The notes under the pieces: generated by a model
What the model saw: only the letters and a program-made list of their open reading frames with translations
What the model was told of the DNA's origin: nothing
The model's database searches: none
Source of the DNA: Cyanobacteria bacterium UBA5018
GTDB lineage: Bacteria > Cyanobacteriota > Cyanobacteriia > PCC-6307 > Cyanobiaceae
DNA length: 11,901 bases
Direction: 5' to 3'
NCBI GenBank assembly: GCA_002396505.1
Contig: DGYA01000083.1
Span: 25,998-37,898 of the forward strand
Program-made: the position numbers and the translations under genes
Part shown: positions 6,726 to 11,901 of the stretch, piece after piece
Layout: the number at the start of each line of letters is the position of its first letter
Position numbering within the stretch: position 1 is the first letter of the stretch

Positions 6726-8915
6726 TCATGGGCCGGCTGGGGCGGAGCGGATGATGTCGCTCCACAGGGCGGCGGCCATGGCGCTGCTGGCCAGGCTGGG
6801 ACTGTTGTCGTCGTTGCCCAGCCAAATGCCCAGCACCCAGTGGCGGCGGGGTTCGTAGCCGATGAACAGCAGGTCGCGGCCGTTGTTGGTGGTGCCGGTC
6901 TTGCCGCCCTCCTCGCCGCCCAGATAGGCGGCCTGGCCGGTGCCATTGCGCACTACGCCCCGCAGCAACTGCTGCATCGATTTGGCGGTGGCCTCACTGA
7001 TTACCCGCCGGCCTGGGTTGGCGTTTACCTGGCTGGTGGCAGCCCGCTGGCGGCAGCTGGCGGGGTCGAGGCCTTTGCAGGATTCGGCATCGGTGAGTTG
7101 GCGGATGCTGCTGGGGGCATGCCAGACGCCGTCATTGGCCACGGCGGCGTAGGCGGCGGTGAGCTCCAGCAGGGTTACTTCGCTCTGGCCCAGCGCCAGC
7201 CCTGGCACCGCCGCCAGGGGGGAGCTGATGCCCAGATCCCTGGCCTTGCGCACCACGCTCTCCAGGCCCACCCGCCGGGCCAGGCGCAGGGCGGCGGTGT
7301 TGCTGCTCCGGGCAAAGGCGCTGCTGAGGCTGAGGCTGCCACCGCAATTGCTGCTGTACTGCTGGCCGCCCCAGCCCAGGGGGGCGCAGCTCACGGTGTC
7401 TGATGGTCGCAGCCCCCGCTCCAGGGCCGTCAAATAGGTGAACAGTTTGAAGGTGCTGCCGGGTTGGCGCAGGGCCATCGAGGCGCGGTTGAACTGGCTT
7501 TGGCGGTAGTCGCGACCACCGGCGATCGCCAGGATGCCGCCGGTGCGGGAATCGAGCACCACCGCCGCCCCTTCGCTCAGCTTCAGGCCGGCACTGCTGG
7601 CGAGTCGCTGGCGCAACTGGCGCTCCACTGTTTCCTGGAGGCTGCGGTTGAGCTGGGTGTCGATCAAGAAGTTGCCCTCCATTGCCACCTCACGGCCCAC
7701 CAGCCGTTCCAGATCGCGACGCACCTGATCGCTATAGAAAGGGGCGCTGCTGCGCTGTTGGCTGGCCTTGCAGGCCTGGGGGGAGAGTTGGATCGGGCTG
7801 CGGCGGGCGGCGCGGCCGCGATCGGCGCTGATCATGCCGTTGTCCACCATCTTGTCGAGCACCCGGTTGCGGGCCTCCAGGGCCGCCGCTGAATCGAAGC
7901 AGGGGTCGTAGCCGTTGGGGGAGGGCAGCAGCCCCACCAGCAGGGCCGCTTCTGGCAGATCCAGCCGGCTGGCGGACTTGCCGTAGTAGTGGCGGGAGGC
8001 ATCCTCAAAACCCCAGCCCGAGCCGAGATAGACGCGGTTCAGATAGCTGAGCAGCAGGTCGCGCTTGCTGAAACGAGCTTCCAATTGCAGCGCCACCAGC
8101 AATTCGCGCCACTTGCGCTCCAGGGTTTCCCCCTGGCCCACCTCCTCTGGATAGAGGCTGCGGGCCAGCTGCTGGGTGAGGGTGCTGCCGCCCTCCAACA
8201 CCCGGCCTCCCACCAGGTTGGTGAGCAGGGCGCGGCCGGTGCCCACCGGATCCACGCCTGGATGCCACCAGAAGCGGCTGTCCTCACTGGAGAGCAGCGC
8301 ATCGATCAGCACCGCCGGGTAGTGGCTTAGGGAGCCGGGTTCGCGATGGTCGAGGGCATCGGCGGAATTGATTGGCTTGCCCTGGCGGTCGAACAGCACC
8401 AGCGGGCCCCGCACCGAGGCCAGGCTGCCGCGAATCGGCGACTGCAGTAGCGATAGACCCAGCAGCAGCACGCCGCCAGCGGCCCCGGCCGCCAGGGCCA
8501 GGCTGGCGGCGCGGCCCAGCCGCCGCGATTGCGGTTGGGGGCGGCGCCGAAACTCCAGTTCCGGCATGCCGCCCTGCTGGTTTGGGCCCAGGCGCACCCG
8601 ATCGCCATCCGCCAGCAGCAGTTCCCGCAGCCGCCGGCCCTGCCACCACAAACCATTGGTGGAGCCGCTATCGCTGAGCAGCCAGTGCTGACCGCGCTGT
8701 TCCAGCAGGGCATGCTGGCGGCTGACGGCCTGGTGGTCGATGGGGATTTCGCAGTCGGTCTGGCGGCCGAGCCGATAGACGCCGCCATGCAGGGCGATGC
8801 TGCGGCTGGGCTGGCCGGGCTGGTGCAACAGCAATTGGGCCTGGCCCGGCTCAGTGAAATCACGCCATAGCCGCCGCAACCGCTGGCGCCAGGGGTCAAG
8901 GGCGGCGATCACCAT
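6726..8915 (-). CDS. FHA-domain class A penicillin-binding protein (transglycosylase/transpeptidase)
   Basis: This bifunctional enzyme polymerises lipid II into glycan strands and cross-links the peptides on the outer face of the plasma membrane. The 729-residue product has a cytosolic FHA domain first (about 28-112: LGRQ at 49-52, SRQHA at 65-69, STNG at 85-88, all key phosphothreonine-binding positions present), then one membrane helix at 137-157. The glycosyltransferase 51 domain shows SSEDSRFWWHPGVDP at 209-223 with E211 as catalytic acid, GGSTLTQQLAR at 242-252 and LLSYLNRVYLG at 288-298. The transpeptidase has STFK at 487-490 (S487 nucleophile), SSN at 537-539 and KTGT at 672-675. It is complete and should be active. 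The start overlaps the end of lspA by 20 bases. FHA-PBP fusions are, as far as I recall, known in cyanobacteria; the phosphorylated partner is not known to me. Confidence 0.93.
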   Translation of the reverse strand: MVIAALDPWRQRLRRLWRDFTEPGQAQLLLHQPGQPSRSIALHGGVYRLGRQTDCEIPIDHQAVSRQHALLEQRGQHWLLSDSGSTNGLWWQGRRLRELLLADGDRVRLGPNQQGGMPELEFRRRPQPQSRRLGRAASLALAAGAAGGVLLLGLSLLQSPIRGSLASVRGPLVLFDRQGKPINSADALDHREPGSLSHYPAVLIDALLSSEDSRFWWHPGVDPVGTGRALLTNLVGGRVLEGGSTLTQQLARSLYPEEVGQGETLERKWRELLVALQLEARFSKRDLLLSYLNRVYLGSGWGFEDASRHYYGKSASRLDLPEAALLVGLLPSPNGYDPCFDSAAALEARNRVLDKMVDNGMISADRGRAARRSPIQLSPQACKASQQRSSAPFYSDQVRRDLERLVGREVAMEGNFLIDTQLNRSLQETVERQLRQRLASSAGLKLSEGAAVVLDSRTGGILAIAGGRDYRQSQFNRASMALRQPGSTFKLFTYLTALERGLRPSDTVSCAPLGWGGQQYSSNCGGSLSLSSAFARSSNTAALRLARRVGLESVVRKARDLGISSPLAAVPGLALGQSEVTLLELTAAYAAVANDGVWHAPSSIRQLTDAESCKGLDPASCRQRAATSQVNANPGRRVISEATAKSMQQLLRGVVRNGTGQAAYLGGEEGGKTGTTNNGRDLLFIGYEPRRHWVLGIWLGNDDNSPSLASSAMAAALWSDIIRSAPAGP

Positions 8916-9405
8916 GGCCGGCCGATAGGTCGATAGCTAAGTCGATAGCGAAGCAGAGCACCGCCAAATTGATCGCCACATCGGCCAGGTTGAACACTGG
9001 AAAGTTGATCGGCACCAGGGCGAGAAAATCCACCACGGCGCCGCTGGTCCAGCGATCGATGCCATTGCCAGTGGCGCCCCCCAACAGGAAACCCACCGCC
9101 AGGGCGCGGTAAGGGGGTAGGGGGGGCGACTGGCGTTGAATCCAGCCGATGGTTACCAGCACCACCAACAAACTCACCAGCCCCAGCCCCGCAGCCGAAT
9201 TGGTGAACAGGCTGAAGGCGGCGCCGGTGTTTGTGGTGAGGTGCAGATCGAGCAGCCCCGGCCAGAGCTGGCGCGGGCCGCTAACCAGCGCCTGGCGGGC
9301 CCAGGCCTTGCTGAGTTGATCCAAAACCACCACCGCTGCGGCGAGGCCATAGATCAGCGAGCGCAGGTTGAGCTGGCCGCTGGAATTGGGGGGGGAGCGC
9401 TTCAC
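8896..9405 (-). CDS. lspA: Lipoprotein signal peptidase (signal peptidase II)
   Basis: LspA cleaves the signal peptide of diacylglyceryl-modified prolipoproteins in the plasma membrane. The 169-residue product has four hydrophobic segments (about 16-30, 72-88, 98-114, 138-158) and the conserved motifs TTNTGAAFSL at 57-66, GNGIDRW at 113-119, VVDFL at 124-128 and FNLADVAI at 138-145. The catalytic aspartates are D126 and D142, equivalent to D124 and D143 of E. coli. The start is a GTG at 9405 that overlaps the bioY stop codon in GTGA, so translational coupling is likely. A longer frame up to 10044 exists but only reads the bioY gene out of frame. The end overlaps the penicillin-binding protein start. 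Confidence 0.95.
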   Translation of the reverse strand: MKRSPPNSSGQLNLRSLIYGLAAAVVVLDQLSKAWARQALVSGPRQLWPGLLDLHLTTNTGAAFSLFTNSAAGLGLVSLLVVLVTIGWIQRQSPPLPPYRALAVGFLLGGATGNGIDRWTSGAVVDFLALVPINFPVFNLADVAINLAVLCFAIDLAIDLSAGHGDRRP

Positions 9406-9983
9406 GATTCGATCAGCAGCAAACGGCGCAAACCGAGGGCCAGCACTGCCACGGCGCAACAGAGCAGCAGTTGGGGCAGCAGGGGTGCGAGGGAATAGTG
9501 GAACAGCAGGCCGCCCAAATTGCCGCCCCAGCGACCGGCCATGGCCCCCAGTAACAGGTTGGCGATGCCGCAGAGCTGCAGGGCCAGCAGGCCGATGGCG
9601 GCCGCGGCGGCCAGGCTGAGCAGATCGTTCATGCCGCTTTGGCGAGCCAGTTTGCCGCTGAGCCAGGCGGCCGGCAGGAAGCCCGCCAGGTAGCCAAAAC
9701 TGGGGTCGAGCAGGTAGGCCGCCCCACCGCCGCCTTGAAACACCGGCAGTTGAAACAAACCCAGGCTGAGGTAGGCCACGGCGGCCAGCATGGCGCTGCG
9801 GGGCCCGCAGACCAGGGCGGTGAGCAGCAGGCCCGGCACCTGCAGGTTGATCGGCAGGCTGATCACCTTCAGGCCATGGCCAGCGCCGGCCCAGGGGAAC
9901 CCGGCCTGCACCAGGCTGCCCGCCAGGATCAGCAGCAGGCCGGCAATGGCGCCGCTTGAGGTGGCAAGGGCCCGCAAAGGCAC
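9402..9983 (-). CDS. bioY: BioY-family biotin transporter
   Basis: BioY is the substrate-binding S component of the ECF biotin transporter and can work alone or with EcfAT in the plasma membrane. The 193-residue product is almost entirely hydrophobic, with about six helices. It carries the family core: LQVPGLLLTALVCGPRSA at 48-64, YLSLGLFQLPVF at 71-82, GGGG at 84-87 and LLDPSFGYLAGFLPAAWLSG at 91-110. I chose the GTG at 9983 because it lies just before the first conserved helix (RALATSSGAIAGLLL), and longer starts at 10055 or 10229 would translate the palindrome and the serine-rich region of the opposite gene. No EcfA or EcfT gene is in view. The gene appears to lead the leftward bioY-lspA-PBP-GTPase cluster; the palindrome at 10009-10053 begins 25 bases upstream. 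Confidence 0.85.
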   Translation of the reverse strand: MPLRALATSSGAIAGLLLILAGSLVQAGFPWAGAGHGLKVISLPINLQVPGLLLTALVCGPRSAMLAAVAYLSLGLFQLPVFQGGGGAAYLLDPSFGYLAGFLPAAWLSGKLARQSGMNDLLSLAAAAAIGLLALQLCGIANLLLGAMAGRWGGNLGGLLFHYSLAPLLPQLLLCCAVAVLALGLRRLLLIES

Positions 9984-10008
9984 CGGGGATCGCTGGTGAA
10001 CAGTCTGC

Positions 10009-10053
10009 GCTGTTCCGGTGCCAGCTGCGGCCCGGGGCTGGCACCGGAACAGC
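10009..10053. repeat. Perfect 17-bp inverted repeat with 11-base spacer in a divergent promoter region
   Basis: The left arm GCTGTTCCGGTGCCAGC (10009-10025) and the right arm GCTGGCACCGGAACAGC (10037-10053) pair at all 17 positions around TGCGGCCCGGG. The element lies between the start of bioY (9983, leftward) and the ATG at 10054 (rightward), and the right arm ends on the base before that ATG. As RNA it would form a very strong hairpin directly before the start codon. As DNA it could be an operator for both directions. There is no run of T, so a simple terminator is unlikely. Confidence 0.9.
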
Positions 10054-10149
10054 ATGGACCCCAGCCCATCAGAATTTGGTGACGCAGCTAGTAGCCCGCT
10101 TATGGATCCCAGCCAAGATGAACTGAACCCAGCGGCTAGCAGCGCCCCG
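10054..10149 (+). repeat. Two imperfect 48-bp units encoding a duplicated 16-residue N terminus
   Basis: Residues 1-16 (MDPSPSEFGDAASSPL) and 17-32 (MDPSQDELNPAASSAP) of the CRR42-like protein agree at 9 of 16 positions, with identical MDPS beginnings and AASS near the ends. The duplication also copies the start codon, giving two in-frame ATGs at 10054 and 10102. Either could be used. Confidence 0.65.
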
Positions 10150-10575
10150 GAGGCCAGCCCCCCGGAGATAAGCCCGCTGGAGACGAGTGACGCCGATGTC
10201 GACTCCGCGCATACCAGCAGCTCGCCCACCAGCGGCTTGAGCGGCAGCGGCTCAGATATCAGTGCATCTGATTTCAGTTCATCAGATTCAAGTTATTCAG
10301 CCGCCAACTCCTCGGATTCTTCAGCTTTTAACTCCTTAGAAGCTTTTCCCGATTTCCCATTGGTGGGCGCTGCCGTGCGCCTGCGCCAACGCCTCCCTTA
10401 CCTGAAAACCGCTGATCCGATGCCGATGCTGCGGCCCCCGGATCTAATCGATGCCCAGGAGGTGGGCCAAGTGGTGGCTATCAAGCCTTTGCAGCAAAGG
10501 GCGGTGCGCTTCCGCCGCGGCACCTTCCTGCTGGCTGCCGCCAATCTGGAACTGGCTGGATCAGCAGAGAGCTAG
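10054..10575 (+). CDS. CRR42-like (DUF3148) protein with serine-rich N-terminal extension
   Basis: The C-terminal 70 residues (about 103-170) resemble the DUF3148 family, whose plant member CRR42 is a stromal factor needed to assemble subcomplex A of the chloroplast NDH complex. Supporting segments are LPYLKTADPMPMLRPPDL at 114-131, EVGQVV at 136-141 and AVRFRRGTFLL at 150-160. The assignment is by recalled pattern, not by search. The first 100 residues are low complexity: 20 of residues 51-90 are serine, with Asp and Ala, so this part is probably disordered. Relatives that I recall are only 70-100 residues long. Start codons possible are GTG 10018 (inside the palindrome), ATG 10054 (chosen) and ATG 10102. 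Codon use in the serine-rich part (TCA, AGT, TCT) is less GC-rich than in the neighbours. The stop lies 3 bases before the next gene, which suggests co-transcription. Confidence 0.65.
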   Translation: MDPSPSEFGDAASSPLMDPSQDELNPAASSAPEASPPEISPLETSDADVDSAHTSSSPTSGLSGSGSDISASDFSSSDSSYSAANSSDSSAFNSLEAFPDFPLVGAAVRLRQRLPYLKTADPMPMLRPPDLIDAQEVGQVVAIKPLQQRAVRFRRGTFLLAAANLELAGSAES

Positions 10576-10578
10576 GCA

Positions 10579-11208
10579 ATGGAGTTAGATGTGACTGCCC
10601 CAGAAGCTGTTGCTTCAGATATCAAAGCCACACAAACTGTTGGAGCTCAGTTGCCCGGCTCAGCGCTATTGCCCGCCGGCCCAATTGATACAGCCGCCGC
10701 CCTGGCGCTCTTCGATCGATTGGCAGCGGTGGATACCACCCAGCTGCTCGGCAGCTGGCGGGGCAGCAGCTTGGCCAGCGGCCATCCCTTTGATGGGCTA
10801 TTGGAAAACTGCCATTGGCATGGCAAGCGTTTTGAAAGCGACGAACAGGTGCATCCGCTGGTGTTTCGCCGCCGCAATGGCGACTTAATCAGCTTGGAGC
10901 CAAGGCTGCTCACGCCCGGCCTCAACTGGCTGTTGAGCCAGCCGTTGCTGGCGAAGCCCCTGGGCAACCCCCTGGTGGGCCGCCTGTTTCAACTGCTGAT
11001 GCCGCTGTTGGTCACCCGCCACTCCCGGGCCCGGCTCAGAATTACGCGTCACCGGGGCCAAGACAGCGCCGCGATGATCTACGACCACGCGCCAATCGTG
11101 GATTGCTTTCGCCGCCTCGATGCCAATACTTTGCTGGGGGTGATGGACCTCAAGGGCATGCAGCAACCTTTTTTCTTTTTGTTGCGCCGGGAAGGGGGTG
11201 ATTTGTGA
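10579..11208 (+). CDS. GXWXG/DUF4334 domain protein, unknown function
   Basis: The 209-residue product appears to have the two-part architecture of proteins with an N-terminal GXWXG domain and a C-terminal DUF4334 domain. The first has ALFDRLAAVDTTQLLGSW at 43-60, with GSWRG at 58-62 as the name-giving motif, followed by SGHPFDGLLENCHWHGKRF at 67-85. The second has MIYDHAPIVDCFRRLD at 166-181 and LLGVMDLKG at 185-193. The 40-residue N-terminal lead is not conserved-looking. No signal peptide or strong membrane helix is present, although the middle (133-146) is hydrophobic. No biochemical role is known to me for the family. It starts 3 bases after the CRR42-like gene and is probably translated from the same message. 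Confidence 0.75.
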   Translation: MELDVTAPEAVASDIKATQTVGAQLPGSALLPAGPIDTAAALALFDRLAAVDTTQLLGSWRGSSLASGHPFDGLLENCHWHGKRFESDEQVHPLVFRRRNGDLISLEPRLLTPGLNWLLSQPLLAKPLGNPLVGRLFQLLMPLLVTRHSRARLRITRHRGQDSAAMIYDHAPIVDCFRRLDANTLLGVMDLKGMQQPFFFLLRREGGDL

Positions 11209-11486
11209 GCAGGTAATTAGAAGGCGGGTTGGTTGGTGAATATTTGATCATTAACAATGGCATTTCCCCTGGGATTTATGGGTGGCTAGAAAAATGTCAT
11301 ACACCACTGGTTCGGCGATCCGAAAAGCACGGCGGAGGCTTGGCTTGTTCCTGAGTTGAGGAGCCTGGACGAGCAATTCTTTGATGTGGCATTATTGCCC
11401 TACTTTCTTCTCTGCCCACCTGGTCTGGCTGTTCGAAGGATCAGGAGGCAATTAGGGCCAGGTGACCTGAGGGGCTTTTAATTGAC
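11209..11486. other. Intergenic stretch without recognisable gene
   Basis: This stretch follows the last recognisable gene and is AT-richer than the DNA to the left. One plus-strand frame is open from 11290 to the TAA at 11479-11481. It reads HWFGDPKSTAEAW and further protein-like text, but it has no good start codon, so it could be a decayed gene fragment or chance. I see no tRNA, no hairpin followed by a T run and no insertion-sequence ends. An interrupted palindrome CAGGTGACCTG lies near 11458-11468. Confidence 0.5.
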
Positions 11487-11901
11487 ATGAATTGCGGTCC
11501 TTGCATCACTATGTCATTTTCTGGTAAATCAATTGCCGTGCAAAGAGTGGCATATCTAGCCGATATTATCAGTGGCATAATATTTTTGGTAAGAGAGCCA
11601 GCTAAATATCATTCGTCTGACTTTGATTTTACTGCTTATATGATAATAACTTTTGAAAAGCCGACGCAACGTTGCATCCAAATCCTCGGTAATGCTTGCT
11701 TGCCAGGACCGGCTGTTTTCTCGGCCCGCACAGCAGACCGTAGTACAGGCTACAAGTGGATAACGGGTCCGATAACCACTGTTCGTCGTGAACACATATT
11801 GCCGAAATCGCTTGCAGTTGCTAGGGTTGGCTTCATTGCTTGGAAGTGGTTCACGGAAGGCACCAAGAGCGTTGCCGTGGTTCTCGGAAACCACCCATGT
11901 A
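11487..11901 (+). CDS. Open reading frame of unknown identity, running off the window edge (doubtful)
   Basis: A plus-strand frame is open from ATG 11487 (MNCGPCITMSFSGK) or ATG 11511 to the window end, at least 138 codons. I recognise no family. The text includes a hydrophobic piece (VAYLADIISGIIFLV) and later RREHILPKSLAVARVGFIAW. Its codons include many ATA, TTG and CTA, unlike the rest of the window, and the AT-rich composition suggests foreign or non-coding DNA. A second open frame covers 11556-11894 on the opposite strand, so at most one of the two is likely to be real. There is no clear ribosome binding site. Confidence 0.25.
   Translation, partial: MNCGPCITMSFSGKSIAVQRVAYLADIISGIIFLVREPAKYHSSDFDFTAYMIITFEKPTQRCIQILGNACLPGPAVFSARTADRSTGYKWITGPITTVRREHILPKSLAVARVGFIAWKWFTEGTKSVAVVLGNHPC

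Noticed and set aside
6707..6946. N-terminal extension of the GTPase frame by 80 codons
   Set aside because: It reads the end of the penicillin-binding protein gene in another frame and is Ala/Pro/Thr low complexity. The natural start is MKLPTRLW at 6706, next to the membrane helix.
7522..7529. HIP1 palindrome GCGATCGC
   Set aside because: It is a single copy inside the PBP gene. One site is not evidence of anything, and HIP1 is not abundant in this window.
9406..10044. N-terminal extension of the lspA frame
   Set aside because: It covers bioY out of frame; the lspA product has the family length from GTG 9405.
10018..10053. GTG start at 10018 for the CRR42-like gene
   Set aside because: It lies inside the palindrome and adds 12 residues without conservation; ATG 10054 is simpler.
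9984..10229. Longer bioY starts at 10055 or 10229
   Set aside because: They would translate the palindrome and the complement of the serine-rich gene, and BioY proteins normally begin just before the first helix.
11563..11587. AT-rich hairpin followed by four T as a terminator
   Set aside because: The stem is only A-T pairs and weak, the T run is short, and no gene ends just before it.
11556..11894. Minus-strand frame of 112 codons beginning MVSENHGNALGAF
   Set aside because: It is antisense to a longer open plus-strand frame, matches no family I know, and has a composition typical of AT-rich non-coding DNA. I kept it only as an observation.
1..11901. CRISPR arrays, tRNA or rRNA genes, insertion sequences, prophage genes
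   Set aside because: I looked for repeat-spacer periodicity, cloverleaf ends, transposase motifs and terminal inverted repeats and saw none.

Overview
The window most likely comes from an alpha-cyanobacterium of the Synechococcus/Cyanobium type. The evidence is a phycobilisome core gene (apcF), a cyanobacterial class I glutamine synthetase with a canonically spaced NtcA promoter, a CRR42-like protein tied to the photosynthetic NDH complex, very GC-rich coding DNA and start codons that mostly lack Shine-Dalgarno sequences. This is ordinary, densely packed chromosome up to about base 11210. The last 700 bases are AT-richer and differ from the rest.

Left part (1-2920), nitrogen, light harvesting and photorespiration: the first 304 codons of glnA run leftward from base 912 under an NtcA-type promoter. 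apcF and then a serine/alanine-glyoxylate class V aminotransferase run rightward. The GlnA reading frame appears to lack one very conserved glycine inside the active-site metal-binding motif. This is the most surprising protein-level observation in the window.

Middle part (2892-5157): tadA, the tRNA adenosine deaminase, converges on and overlaps the aminotransferase. It is divergent from a group II PLP decarboxylase of unknown substrate, and three 17-bp tandem repeats sit between them. The decarboxylase overlaps a small one-helix membrane protein by 8 bases, and the end of that small gene runs 113 bp into the GTPase gene on the other strand.

Leftward cluster (9983 to 5045): bioY, lspA, an FHA-domain class A penicillin-binding protein and a membrane-anchored DUF697 GTPase lie head to tail. 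The first two junctions overlap (4 and 20 bases) and the third has a 19-bp gap, so this reads as one envelope-related operon: vitamin uptake, lipoprotein maturation, peptidoglycan synthesis and a GTPase.

Right part (10009-11208): a perfect 17-bp inverted repeat lies in the divergent promoter region between bioY and a two-gene rightward unit. That unit encodes a CRR42-like protein with a long serine-rich extension and a GXWXG/DUF4334 protein. From 11209 to the end there is no recognisable gene. One open frame runs off the edge and may or may not be coding.

I found no CRISPR array, tRNA, rRNA, insertion sequence or phage gene, and no clearly new multi-gene system. The best leads are the GlnA deletion, the palindrome abutting a start codon, the FHA-PBP/GTPase pairing and the unexplained AT-rich right flank.
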